From: Isoetes taiwanensis
Taxonomy: Eukaryota; Streptophyta; Lycopodiopsida; Isoetales; Isoetaceae
DNA length: 64,000 nucleotides
Direction of reading: 5' to 3'
NCBI GenBank assembly: GCA_021234155.1
Contig: JAJEKV010000001.1
Location: forward strand, 37,992,826 to 38,056,825
The notes beneath the pieces are model-generated. The model was not told the origin of the DNA, made no database searches, and saw only the letters and a list, made by a program, of their open reading frames with translations. The translations under genes were made by a program, and so were the position numbers. Shown in pieces: positions 37,302-49,640 of the stretch (positions are counted from its first letter, which is position 1; every line of letters begins with the position of its first letter).

Positions 37302-37350
37302 ATAGAATAGAATAGAATAGAATATGATTTTATCGTCCACGGAGACCATC
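37302..37350 (-). mobile_element. Very short LINE 3' stub, (TTCTA)n tail
   Basis: Minus strand reads ggtctccgtggacgataaaa followed by ttcta repeats. Only about 25 bases of element body are present. Same family as 2386-2525 and 6595-7560. Confidence 0.6.
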
Positions 37351-39220
37351 AATGAAGAACAAGCAACTCAAACATTACATTTCTATATGTTTACAAGCAT
37401 CCATTTACAAATGTCACAAGTATCCATTTACCAATAGTATGTCAATCTTCCATACTCAATTAAAAGGGAAGTCCCTTCAATAATTACAGGTAAAAAATCC
37501 TTATAAACAGCCATGCAAATTTCAAGTATTCAATCTATGAATTGGAAGGCCGGTGCTAATGACGCTCGCGCTTCAATTAGCATCTACAAAATGTAACGAT
37601 TGTTTGGAGCGAACTAAAGGTACCAAGTGCATGCCTTGTTTTAACCAAAAACTCATTATGATCTTGGATTCCAATCTGTGGCAGCAACAACTCTATTTTT
37701 TTCTTCATATTTTGAATGGTATTTGGATTATCAGCTTATCTAAACATGCAACATCCTAGTAAATGTGCCATCATCAAAGAAGTTGCATATATGCTTTGGA
37801 GCAGTAAGTGCCCATGGAATAGTGCAATAGAATCTGTAGAGCAAAGTTTAACTGGGTGCATCCTTCATTTATGCCAAAAGACATTTTGGCCTTAACACGT
37901 GATCTCTTCTTGAAGCAAATGTTCAGATGCAATCTTGAGTACTAACCATTATATATTCCTGCACAGAATAGTGTTTGCTATTAGCAACCCATGGGGTCCA
38001 TTTTACAAGATAAAATAAGACCCTGTCCTACTATATTCTCTGTTGTTATATCTCAATAAAAGGCAAAATTTCGCCCTTGTAAAGACACATGTTTTTCGTT
38101 AGTTATGGTTGATCTGAAGATGACAAAAGAACAAATAGTGAGAATCTGACACATATATAAATTGCATTGTACTTGTTATTGTTTTCTGCACAGCAGTAGC
38201 ATCACACTTACAAGCATTTTAAAAAATTTTAAAGTCTAAGTACATCTTGGCCCCAGGTTAAGCTAAAGAGGTGTAGTATGATCCATACACTACTCTGGAT
38301 TTATCCACACAACAGAACTGTTATAAACTCTGAACTCAGAACTGTTATAAACTCTGAACTATTATAAACTCAGAACTTGGAGAAGCAAGGCAAAACTTGA
38401 GCATTTGATTTTGCAGCTTAAAGCTTGGTACGACAGAAAAAGATTGAATAAAATTTAACACCTTTACCAACAATAATAGGATGCCAAGCTTGTCATTTTA
38501 GTGCCGATTAAATCCATTTCACCACTTTGCATGCTTCATATTTGGATTTGGTGATTTTCTGTGCCAAATATATATGATAAATATATAGGCCTTTGTCTTA
38601 AACAACCTTGCTCACATGACTCAAATTTGTTAATGTAGTAGAATCTCCAGAGAACAGCTCTGTAGTGCATTGTGGTATTCATCATTTACTACCAGCAGTA
38701 ATGTCACACTTACAAGCCTTTTATTAGCAGAAATATATTGTTATAAACTGTCTTAAATATACTGTTATGATAATACTATGTTGTTGGCCAGATCTTGATC
38801 CATCTTGAGAGAACTTGGAGAAGCAATGCAAGGTTATCCACAGCTTCATTAGGTCATAGATGCATGCTTCATATTAGGACTTGGTGGTTAATGGCATGAC
38901 TGGTTGGAAATAGAGACATGATACAATGAATATACTAAGGCACATCACTCAATCTCTAATGATTAACAGCTATGGACTTGTGGGCTTGCATATTATGTTA
39001 CCTGATGTATACTCATGATGGATAATTCCACCCTAAAGCAGACTGAGGTGCTGGAATCATTTTGAATTTTATTTGCCAGGTAGTGCCTCCAGTAGGTATG
39101 CATTAAGGAGCTATGCTCTATAATGTAGTCAGAGAAGTCTATCATTATCTTCTGCAAAGCTGCCAGCAAAAGCAGCAATTGCAATGTTGGGACATATGTT
39201 GCAGCTGCAGCTCTGATATG
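37351..39220. other. Non-coding, no gene seen
   Basis: AT-rich DNA with no convincing frame. A short tandem duplication (cagaactgttataaactctga) is visible near 38325-38370, and ccagatcttgatcca-like words at 38790 recur at 39290. Confidence 0.45.
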
Positions 39221-39224
39221 CAAA

Positions 39225-39935
39225 ATGCTTTGGACAATCAATCCTGTCATAAATGTATTGTTATATATATGGTTGCACCATGATGTTGGCCAGACCTTGA
39301 TCCACGACACTTTTCATGCAATTGTGTCCACTTTGTCTTTGAGTACATGTCTTCTAAATATTGTCATCACAAGAGGCTGCATTACAGATGTTGTCACTTA
39401 CACTTGTTTTGCAGGTGGCCTTGCAAGGTGAAGGAAGCTTACACTCTTTTGATTACAAGGGGCTGCATACCAGATTTTCTTACATACAATTGTCTCCTAG
39501 ATGGTAAATCAGACAAGGTGGATAATCTTCCACTCTTTTTAATGACATGATTGCACGCTGATGCATACTAGATGTTGTCCAATTGTCTTGTCTTTGTAAA
39601 GCAGTTCTATCATTTCTTTAGCATGTAAGACTTCAAGTCTGCAATCAGCTAAGCAAGAAGCGCATTGCAGAAGGACATCAAGATTTGTCAAGACGAAATA
39701 CAAAGCATAGACACAAAGCATTTCCTTCTGTTATAGCTTTGACACTACATATTGGATGTTGTTACATATTGTAACAGGCAAGGTGAGTAAAGATCACACT
39801 CATTTTCACTAACATCATTGTCATTAAATGATCTTGTAAAGCCCGCAAGGTGGATAAAGCTCACTCTCTTTCCCATGGCATCATTGCAGCTAGAGGTTGC
39901 ATACCAGATGGTTGTCACATATGCGGAGCTAGCAT
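39225..39935 (+). pseudogene. Degenerate PPR-protein pseudogene
   Basis: Several pentatricopeptide repeat signatures survive in different frames: ITRGCITDVVTYTCFAGGLA and ITRGCIPDFLTYNCLLDG near 39360-39520, and CKARKVDKAHSL then HGIIAARGCIPD near 39835-39915. The usual plant unit has the form ARGCxPDVVTYNxLIDGLCKxGK. Stops and frameshifts are frequent, so nothing functional remains. PPR proteins normally bind organelle RNA. Confidence 0.65.
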
Positions 39936-40363
39936 TAACTAGGCCGTATTTGAAGACTGTGTTAACTGGACTAGCATCAACTTGGGCGGAATTGAGCACA
40001 GAGAATGATTTTAAAAGCCAAATAATATCCAAAGAAAATTGGAGAAAATGACGACTAATTTCTAAAACTGTAAAACTTGTTTGCCAAGAACTGGAAACAA
40101 ACTTACTAATTGAGCGATAATTTCAGTTAGATAATGTGCATAATGGGCATTGTAGCCGTGCGACTTTGTGTGACTGAAGAGCTACCAGCACCACTCTAAA
40201 CGAAGGTAAGAAAAAAAAAAACCTCTCTATTGTGATTTTCTCGATGAAGATTTTAGGCGGCAAACAAAAAAACAGAATTTACTTTGACGCTAATTTGACG
40301 TTGGGTGCTTAAAAAAATGCACATTGCATCAGATGCATAATGATGAAACCTTTTCAATATCTA
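39936..40363. other. Non-coding spacer
   Basis: No gene recognised between the PPR remnant and the next repeat copy. Confidence 0.4.
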
Positions 40364-40480
40364 GCATTATAACAGGGGGTTTCTTTTGTATTTTTATACG
40401 TTTTTCAATATGGTTTTGCTATGATTTTGTTGCGTATTCAAATCGATGTACTAATGCATATATCTAGAGTGCACGCCTTA
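40364..40480 (+). repeat. ATAACAGGGG repeat family, copy 2
   Basis: Begins tataacagggggtttctttt and reaches tctagagtgcacgcc, in the same motif order as the copies at 8309 and 49530. Confidence 0.55.
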
Positions 40481-41383
40481 TTCACATATTTTGATATCAC
40501 ATTCTCTATGGTTTAACCCACTATCTTTTGTCCCATATTATTTTTGCCCTTATTTTTCTTTTTGGGTTGCCCCTAGGGGGGCAAGCCCTTGTTTATGTGG
40601 GTCTATGGCATATTCTAAGTATGTACTCGTATATGCAAGGAATATGCCATGACTGTTAAAAACTTACTATAGTGTGTAAATTGGCGGTCGCAGCTATTCT
40701 TCGGCATCCATCTCGAAACCGGGTAACCGGTGCCAGCATGGGTTTTCTTGCAAACTGGGACTTTGAATGCACTGCCCAGCTCGCATGCATTGTCGTCTCC
40801 GGAGGTGGGAGCTGGTTTGGAAGCCTATAACGAGTTGAGGAACTGGACAGGAAGGATTCCTACAGATAGGAGCTCTGTATCAGAAAAGGAATTGACGAGA
40901 GCCAATGGAGCTATATCGAACTTGCTCATGAAGTTTTATTCCAGGTAATATCCTCTTCCGCAGAAAGGCTATAACCATTTGTGCTAATGTGAGATCAAAA
41001 CTACACTGTCAGCTGAGGTGAGCAAATGTCGATGCCATTATTTTGTTTCAGAGTCATATACTGTATTATTTTCCCAAGAGAATGATATATGTTTTTGCTA
41101 ACCAGCTAACCAGCTCCTTTCTATTGTTTTGTTCAAAGGATAAAATGGGTTGGTTTTCAGTTCACTTTCAGATCCATTCATATCTTATGGTCATAGCTTT
41201 CTGTAGTTGTTATCTCAGGGCAGATTGTTTGTGGGAATGCACATTCCTTTACAGAAAATAATGAAGATAGAGACAAACTGCTTTAAATTGAAAATCTGTA
41301 TATCGGTATTTCCTTTGTCCCCCTTTTCTTCCTGTAACAAAAGCATTGGATTTTGTGATTGCTTCATGCTTGTTCTTTTGCAG
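40481..41383. other. Spacer with one unrecognised ORF
   Basis: A 72-codon plus-strand frame at 40730-40948 (AYNELRNWTGRIPTDRSSVS) ends at a donor-like ccaggtaat and could be an exon, but no family is recognised. The rest is non-coding. Confidence 0.3.
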
Positions 41384-42880
41384 ATACAAAGGCCCGAGCT
41401 TCGAAAAAAAGAGTGGCAGTATTTCATTCACTATCTTGTAAGTTACAAAATTCTCATTCTCATATTTTTTAACTGGCATTAGTTCTGATTAAATGCTTTT
41501 AACATGCAGGGATGAAGTAAAAAGTGCGTTCACAGCCATAAACTTACTTCATGGAGGTAGTATTTGACTGGTGTGGTCTTTGTCTTAGGATTTAAACTTT
41601 ATTGTTAACGTGATAGTTTAATCTTCACTTGTCCAATGCTGGTTGCCTTATTTCTGACGGTGCATTTCTGAAATAGATATAGCTGGGATGAGTGGGTGGG
41701 ACTGGACCGGCTTATGAAAGTCACCAATGCCAATGTTAAAAGGCAGAAAACTCTTTTCAAATATCAAAATGGTGATAAACGGAAGGGGCCAATGGGACAG
41801 AGCAAGCAAAGGCATCAAGTGGTATCCATTATGTTCCTCTGGAAGAATTAATGTTATTTGAGATGAAATTATTTAATTTACATGTTTGGCTTGTATATTT
41901 ATTGAAAGGTAGTGCAATGGTTGAAGGGGACAAGGAAAACTCTAAAACATCTGGTACGTAAATTGTTAATTACAAACAGTATTATGGCAATGGAGCTTTT
42001 CACTTATAGCATTTATTATACTTGATCGTTTATCTGCAGCTGTAAGAGAAAGGAAGAGGAAATCTTATGTTGGAGTTGAGGTACAGCAATCACAAAACCA
42101 TATCAACTATAATAAACTTGTCTCAAAGAGATACTCAGCATTTGAAAAGTTTCACTTGTCAAAGCATTATCTGTATGCATATTGCAGCATTTTGGCCATT
42201 GACATGGACTGAAACTTGTCAGGATGCTATAAAGCTGCCACTTCCTGGGCCATTGAAAAACTAACTTATTGATGATTGCGAGTTTGTAACAAAGCTTGGG
42301 AAGGTTAGTGGAATTTTGGAAAAGTTATTGGGATATGAACTATAAACCTTATTTTTAATCGACTTGTGTTTCTTTCCAGCTAGTGCAGGATATACTTAAT
42401 AAGTATTTGGAGTTCAGTTGTTTATACTTTATAGAGTTCATGCTAAATCACCTTTGATACATATGCTATTGCTCATATTGATCTCTTAAGCATTATTGAA
42501 TTAAAGACCATTACCATATTCGCAGTTCTGATGATGGACACTCAACAGTCTTGAATGGACTACGCACATATTTTGACAAGGCTTTACCTGCAATGCTTTT
42601 ATAAAAAGTGGAGAATGACCAATATCAAGAATTTTGTGGCAATGGTGCTGCACCATCAGACATCTATGGCGCAGAACACTTTCTTAGATGGTTTGGTTAA
42701 GTGATCGGTAAAGATGTTCCTGACTGGTTTTAGCAGCATTCCTGGAGCTTGTGGGCAACTTGCATTCATTCTCATATCAGGCTTTGTTTTTTCTATCAAG
42801 TTGCCTGAACTGCTTGCATATGTCAATATGGAAAGCGAAGCTTTGGCACAATACAACTCAAGCTTGCAGATTTTCTAAAG
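41384..42880 (+). pseudogene. MRG-family (MORF4-related) gene, decayed
   Basis: Pieces of an MRG protein, a subunit of NuA4-type histone acetyltransferase complexes that reads H3K36 methylation, appear in order: IQRPELRKKEWQYFIHYL (41384-41437), SWDEWVGLDRLMKVTNANVK (chromo-like region, about 41677-41820), VRERKRKSYVGVE (42041-42080), then the MRG domain: LIDDCEFVTKLGK (about 42265-42303), LVQDILNKYLEFS (42380-42420), LNGLRTYFDKALPAMLL and SDIYGAEHFLRWF (42530-42700), KLPELLAYVNMESEALAQ (about 42798-42850). Introns are retained, so it is not a processed copy. Stops occur within the MRG domain, for example after AMLL, so it is non-functional. Confidence 0.8.
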
Positions 42881-45800
42881 TATGTACTCTCATGGCAATA
42901 TGTTGTTTATTTCGCTGCATTGAGTTATCTTATTTTCGTACATGTCCGGGTATTTGCAGAAACACCATATTACATTATTTCTGTTTTCCTATGATGGCCC
43001 CAAGGTCGATATTACATGTAAAAAGCAACTGGAATAGGATTCTTCTCTGTCAACATGATTATGTATTTTATGATCTTTGCCATTTTCTTTTTATTTCGAA
43101 TTACAAGTTCACGAAGCCCAAGGTCCACCTTTTGAATTAAAGTGAGTTGCTTTGGCTTGGTCCAGCAACAATATGTGTAATGTCCCACATACATTTGGGC
43201 ATTCTCGACTATCTAATGTTCGAAAAAAGCTGACAAGCAATATGTATGTCCTTGTATAATAGGAAGAGTCATGGAGCTCAAATGTTCTTTCCATCTTTTG
43301 ATTAGTAATAATTATTTGCTACCATTATTCCCACATATTATTCAACTGCAACTCTACTAGCACCAAGAGATTTGTTCATGGTTATTGTGGTTACTTTCTT
43401 GTGTTATTTCACCTAGCCAAGATTTCCCTCGTAAAAGGAAATTGGGTCATTGTGAGTTGTAGCAAGAGCATGTATGATATCTCACGCCATCATGAGGAAA
43501 CAATCACCAGCAATATGTAGAGCAATATATATGGCAGTGTATTTTTGAGGTACGAGGATGCCAAGCCATAAGGCAAGTCCTCATTTTTCGGAGTGCTCAA
43601 ACGTTTGTATCTATTACCAGTCACTATTCTTGTCATTACAGGATTGTTGAGGCATCCATTTCTATCTCTCATATTTTTTAAAACATGTGCATATAGACTT
43701 TCACCAACTCACTAGTACATGTCTCATGATGAATTAATGTAGAGTAAGGTGTATATGAAATTTTCTTGCTCTTTATTGAAATGGCCACGTTCCTTTTTAT
43801 TTCTCCAAGTGATGAGCTTTGAAGAATATTTGATTTTCATATTAAGCTGAATGTACTGTGCTCATATACGGTTAAATGGATGCTCTTTGAAAACAAAAGA
43901 AAACCTTGAGGTGATGAGTGACATACCAATTGTGAGCTAATAAAGCCCAAGCCTGGATCAAGGCAATGCGGTGCATGAGTTATCACACAAAATCATGATC
44001 AGTAGAAAGACCATATTTGCATGTAGAAGGACTTGAACTTGAAACCAAATAATTGATAGCCAACAAGTCATTCAACTAACCATTGCCAACATTTTAAAGT
44101 ATGATATTAGGAAAGACATATAATTTTAATGGCTTATTTAATATTAGCTTATTAGCCTCGAAACATTGCCAACCAGAATTAATTCGCCTGCCCCTTGGTA
44201 TAAAATTTGGTCCCTTTATTCATTTCCTCATTGCCCCTTCAATAGCAACTCCATGAGGCCCATTCTCTGCTCTATTAGACTTGTCCTTATGCTTCTGCAA
44301 TACTTCTTCCATGCCAAAACCAAAGATTTCTTCAGGCCAATTCCCATAAAGTCATGGTATCAAGTATTCTATGTCTAGGCCTAGAAGTAGCAATTTGAAT
44401 TGATTCTCAAAATATGACTTTGAACTATGATTTAAGCCACTTTACCCTCCGGCCATGGAGGGCAACCCTCCGTGCGCAGCACCTTGTTAAATATGCATGC
44501 AAGCAACGAGTCCTTATACTCTAGGGTTTTCTTTCATGAGCTGCTTGTGAAGGAAAGAAGCACATCTCGGGCGAGCATCCAAGGGAGCATTTCGGCAAGG
44601 CCATGGGATGATAAGCTTGAGATTTATAAGATTTGGGGAGCCCATTATATCAGGGGTTTTTCATATCAGGGTTGGATGCAGTTCTGCCATATTTCTTTAT
44701 CACAGAATTCGGCATGTAGCGATTGAATGGAGAAACGCATGAGGCAGAAACAATCCAGGTTATCTCATCCAAAATCGGCTTCTCTTTTTCTTGTCACTTC
44801 TGTTTTCCCTGCGACCATCTGCTTTTCCGAGATATTTATGTATGGGTGCCGTTTTGGCCAGACCCATTTGTCAGCTAACAGGTGCACAATGGATATGCTA
44901 TTTTGGTTGGCCGAATTGCAATCACAGATCTAGAGATGGCAATATGTTTTTCGGCCCTGCTTGTTGGTCTGGAGGTTTCTGGTTTGGAGGTTTCGGCCAT
45001 ATGTTTCTGTAGGGGTTTTTTTTTTCTGGCTAATTGTGGCAGTGAAGCAAATCGAACATAAGAAGCTCGCTATCTTTCTTCATCCTTTTCCAGTTGTTCG
45101 CTCTCTGTTCCAATCCGCAGGGTTTCTTTGTTGACCGTTTGCCATCTTAGACAATTCCAAAGGGTTATTTTGTTTGGAAACAGTGATGCTAATGTTAGTT
45201 AATAATGCTGGCGGGGCAGTGGGTTCCCAAATTTTGCATGAGGTTTCAAGATCAGTTAACCCAAGCTCATAATTAGGTATGTTCATGCTGCCATTGATCC
45301 ATTGTTTCCTCAGTTTGCCATTACGCTTGTGGCTATCTTGCGGAAATCATTGCACTACTAAGAGCATTGCAAATCATTGCAGAATTTCTCATCTCCAAAT
45401 TCGTCAGCGGAGGGAACTTCTTCTATAGATAAGCTTGGATTCGTAAGTTTAGATGCACTTAATTCATCATTGTGATTTAGATGAGCTTCTTTAATTCATC
45501 ATTGTAATTCAGATAGAATGTCTGCACTGCAATGGAAGAAGGCAAGAAAATGGAGCGGTATGGGAAGTCAAAGAAGCGGGCATATGAAGGGTACTGCTCA
45601 TAGATACAATGAGTTCTAAATCTGAAACTTGTTGTACAGTTGCAGATTGTCGCTTGGTAATGAGACAGAGTCTTCTCTGGCTTATTCTTCAATGATGCTA
45701 AAATCTGAGCAAGTTTAGTATGCAATGCATATTTGCCCAATATTCCAAGTATTGTTGCAGTAGAGGTGCATGCACGGAAGTTCCATGAATCTGCATGTTA

Positions 45801-46240
45801 GACCTGGGATACCTTGGTGCTATACTAGCTTTGGCAGATTAATATAATCCATAGAAGGAATAAAGAGGCTACAACTGGAATTGGAGCAATAACTTTCGTG
45901 AATGAGAATGGTATGAGTTACCCTTTTGTTGCCTGTTATGTACGTAGATCATAGTTGCATAGATTCACAAGCAGATTTCAACTGCTACTCAGCCATTCGC
46001 ATTGCGCATGTCAAGCAAGGTTTTAACTCTTTCGTTATTTTTTAAACCTGTGTTCATGGTAAAACATATATATCAAGAAATACAAATGATGTTCTTCTAC
46101 GCCCCAGATATATTACATGGCATTTTAGAAAGGGGAAGGCATTATTACTGTCAGTAAGTCGCAACAATATCAATTCATTCATGTGCAATCCTGATAGTGC
46201 ATGCCCTTGGATGATCATTAAGTGCAAAGACAGGCCATAT
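42881..46240. other. Long non-coding stretch, no gene seen
   Basis: About 3.3 kb without recognisable gene, RNA or mobile-element signature. Open frames of 60-90 codons on both strands have no motif. Confidence 0.4.
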
Positions 46241-46395
46241 TTTACCAATGAAATGCAAAAGCATTTTGCAATGCTAGAAAAAAAATGCAGGTGCACTTCA
46301 TCATCATGTGCACTTCGTCATCAGGTTTATGATTTTCAAGATGAAATGCAAAAGCATTTTGCAGTGCTAGAAAAAAAGTGGAGGTGTCATCATTA
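46241..46395. repeat. Short tandem duplication
   Basis: The words atgaaatgcaaaagcatttt, gca[at]tgctagaaaaaaa and gcaggtg/ggaggtg recur about 100 bases apart (46250 and 46345). Confidence 0.6.
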
Positions 46396-46554
46396 CGTTT
46401 TTCATTTATATTCATGCTCTATGCTTATAATTTTGAGTTTTGGTGCCATACACTTCAACAGTTATGCACTTTCTACACACATTAGTGTTAGAACTTACAA
46501 GACATTCTACATAACACATTTTGTTGCCAAATTGCTTTTATGTTACAGGTAATT

Positions 46555-46890
46555 TTGTTGTTCTTTAAACACAAACATTGTTTCGTATTTAAAGCTTCAC
46601 CATATGGTGGTTGCAATATCAATTTGTGTAGTACCTCATCCTTATTTGATGAAGATATAGCTGGTATGGTTTGGCAAGATTTAAGCACTACTATTTTGCA
46701 AGGATGCATTGGGTTGAAGTCCCTATTTGTTCTTTAAACATCAAATTTGAAGCTTCACCATCTATGGTGGTTGCAATCTATGGTGGTTGCAATATCGATT
46801 TCTATGGTCCTATGGTATCTCATCCTTATTTGTCAAACATATAGGTGGTATAGTTTTGACAAGATATAGGCACTATGGCTTTGGAAGAAG
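46555..46890. repeat. Two-unit tandem repeat, ~180 bp
   Basis: The order ttctttaaacacaaa / aaagcttcacca / ggtggttgcaatatc / ctcatccttatttg / atataggtggta occurs twice, starting near 46557 and 46730. The second unit has an internal tatggtggttgcaat doubling. Confidence 0.6.
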
Positions 46891-47030
46891 CCCCATATTC
46901 TAAAGTTGCTATCCATTACGTGTTTGTTCCGTTGCACTTTTCTTATGTTTGTTCCGTTGAACTTTTCTTATGTTTAATGTCACCAATATTTTTCTACACA
47001 AGATATGTTGCCATCTCTATGTTTCCCTAA

Positions 47031-47161
47031 GGGCCCAAAGGGCCCAAAATTTTTATTAATACAACAACCAACACATAACTACCATTAACATTAATTAACT
47101 TAAACCATTGCATCTAACATTTTTAAATCACAATCCCCCTGAAACCCCCTTTGGTTTGGGT
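47031..47161. repeat. Flanking repeat, direct copy 1
   Basis: Begins gggcccaaagggcccaaaat and runs through aactaccattaacatta to ccccctttggtttgggt. A direct copy lies at 51851-51979. Each copy is followed by the element below, in opposite orientations. Confidence 0.7.
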
Positions 47162-47385
47162 GCATATTCACACGGGGGGTTACGTAGGGCATCGAGAGCT
47201 GTCGGATGGGCATATTTGCCCTTTATTCCTTGATCTGGACCATACATAGCGATCCTCGTTTATGGGGTATGCTTGTACAAGTTTTTGTACACGGTATATT
47301 GAGGTTTATCAAATACTATAAGATTTGAGGGAATGTACTTGATGGTGTTAATTTTGTACATGTATTGTAAGTTCTTAGGGGCAAA
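47162..47385 (-). mobile_element. Small TIR element, partial, inverted copy
   Basis: Starts gcatattcacacggggggtt. Its interior is the reverse complement of the element at 51980-52239 (shared words in inverse order include catagcgatcctcgttt and ggtgttaattttgtacatgt). The right end is missing. Confidence 0.65.
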
Positions 47386-47712
47386 TGTCCTTGTATGCTG
47401 AGATAATTGAGAAACTGACTTTGTATTTCTAACAATTGTAAAATTGCAAAATGACTTTGTATTGCTAAGGATCGACCTGTGTTGCCTCCATTCTTGCTTT
47501 ATCAGATGACGATGCTCTCAGATGATAGTTTTGTATCACTTTTAAATGTAGTCTGATAATAAGGGCCATTTGCCAATTTCTTTAAATATAATGGGCATTT
47601 TGATAAATCCCTTAAAATATAAGGGCATAATGTATTTTAAGGCATAGTGTATTTTAATGTAGATGTGTTTTTCATGGTTTATTTTCCAGTTTGGTTGTGT
47701 CTTCCACTGCTC
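47386..47712. other. Non-coding, upstream of the SET-domain gene
   Basis: AT-rich; contains aagggc/ataagggcat words repeated three times at 47560-47645. A promoter could lie here, but no clear element was seen. Confidence 0.4.
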
Positions 47713-49074
47713 ATGGCTTCATCTAATATTGAGAGTTCCAATGTTGATTCACATGATTCTAGTAGTGAGCCTATGCCACCTATATACTTGCTACCCAGGT
47801 AAGAATATAGCTTATGATTTGGTATTAATTTCATGTTAAATGCATCATTGTTTTTTTCTTTTTGTGTCTAGGGAGCTTAGTTCCTCTTTACACTTTTCAA
47901 AAAGTAAACACATGGCATCGCTTTATGATGATCCCATTCAAAGGCAATATAGACAAGCTGGGACTTGTTGGTGTAAACAATGCAAAGGGACAAAGGTAAA
48001 GATATATTCTATTAGAGAGCAACATAGATTGAAGCACGGTTGGACGAGGAATGCACCACCGCCAAGAAACGAGGAGCGTCGTGTACAACGTGAAGCCGAG
48101 GAGGTACTATCTATTCATATTGAATGAAAATAATTGTGTTTAGGATCATTTTAGCTTATTTCGAGTAACAAAATTTGTAGTACATTGAGTTAATCCATAA
48201 ACATCCAAATCTTGAAAAGAAAGTTGATATTCAACTATCTTCCGAATCATCTTCAGATAATACAGCATCTGTTACTAGCATAATGGATGATAGCTCATCG
48301 AGTAAGGACAGCACAAGTGGAGGAGATGATGTTGAACTACTTGTGTTAGGATGCACTAGAGGAAAATCAATTGCTTTAACTTTAATAGCTCATTTCGAGA
48401 AGGGAACATATACAATTACTCATGCAGATGAGACCGACAGAGATTTTACTAATGAAATCCATGATTCCCTCAAAGCCGTCGTTATTCCATTTGACCGCGG
48501 GACAATGGGATGTTGGGATGGACAACTACCTTCTATGTTAGAGGAATTTATATATTGGGGCCATAAATACATGATTGCACCATCAAAACTTTTACTTGAG
48601 GCAGGCATGGGTTTGTATATTTTAGATCATGTCAATGTGCGACTGGGAGAAATAGCAATGTTGATGGCATATGGTGGTCCTCCGTACCCATGGGGTACAT
48701 GGCAAAAACTAGCATCCTTCATGCCAAGCATGTCTACTTATGGCGTGACACTGAATGCTGCATCTTGGTTGGAAAGTAGAAGTCAGGGGCAAAATGCTTG
48801 TCGCAATGAGTTGATTTTTGTTGATGGCCGACCAAGTCTTCATGGGAATATTGCAGGTGGAGACAGATGACCACGACTTGCATTATATGCATGGTCATGT
48901 CGACTATATGTTCGTCTTTGTGCTAAGCGAAGTCTAAAATCAGGGGACGAACTGTTTATTAACTACTCTTTTAGGAGAAGTGTCCCAAGACAAAGACAAC
49001 GTCAACAAAAGGGTGACCCTATTGTAGTTCCTTATGGACGGAAACATAACCCTAGACCTAAGACTATAAGTTGA
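47713..49074 (+). pseudogene. SET-domain protein gene beside Tnp2, one stop
   Basis: Three exons can be joined in frame: 47713-47798, 47872-48103 and 48181-49074, about 400 codons. The N-terminal part has a Cys/His pattern (TCWCKQCKGTKVKIYSIREQ, then HRLKHGW) like that at the start of CACTA Tnp2 proteins. After an acidic Ser-rich linker follow the hallmarks of a SET methyltransferase domain: AGMGLYILDHV and EIAMLMAYGG, ELIFVDGRPSLHGNIAG, and KRSLKSGDELFINYSF. SET enzymes methylate lysines, usually of histones. A TGA at 48868 interrupts it just after the GNIAG motif where the conserved NxS/H-C segment should be, and that segment is not clear. It lies about 300 bases upstream of Tnp2 sequence in the same direction. 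Confidence 0.6.
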
Positions 49075-49380
49075 AATGATGTATGCACTTCGGAATATTA
49101 TGATATAAATTTAGTAGTGTCGAGTTACTTTACAATCATATACTCATATGCATATGTGATCTCGTGCAATATAGTGTATCATGTACGTGTCTGAGACGAA
49201 TATTGATGATTATTTATTTCAATTGATTAAAGGTTAAATGAGGGTAATGGTTAAGCCCATAGAGGATGAGGGGCAGTCCTCGGATGATGATGGTGAGGGC
49301 GGAGTAAAAGTTTCCTCCTCGGGCAGTGAGTTTTGCCCTGAACCTGGATTGTTTGACACGATACAAAATTATTTTCCCGC

Positions 49381-49536
49381 ATGGACGAAATGGATGTAGA
49401 TGAGTCAAACAACATAACTTGCACAAGGAAGGTTCTATATTTAGAGGCTAGTAAGCCTTTATATCTTGGTGCAAAGACATCTCGCTTAGCAACATGTTTG
49501 CTCATCCTAAACTTGCAACAATATGTAGCAAAATAA
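49381..49536 (+). pseudogene. Tnp2 N-terminal region (CACTA transposase)
   Basis: The frame reads KPLYLGAKTSRLATCLLILN, matching the PLYPGAK-type segment that precedes the Tnp2 catalytic region. It runs into the repeat beginning ataacaggggg at 49530, and the next part of Tnp2 (FSFLSLLGEILPSGN) appears only at 52330. So 2.8 kb of other DNA separates the two parts. Confidence 0.55.
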
Positions 49537-49640
49537 CAGGGGGTTTCCTTTTGTATTTTTGTACTTGTTTCCCTAAGGTTTTTATATGATTTGATGATGG
49601 TATTCCATGAGACGTACTAATTGGTACATCTAGAGTGCGC
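49530..49640 (+). repeat. ATAACAGGGG repeat family, copy 3
   Basis: Begins aataacagggggtttcctttt and reaches tctagagtgcgca. It interrupts Tnp2 coding sequence, so this end could mark an insertion boundary. Confidence 0.55.
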
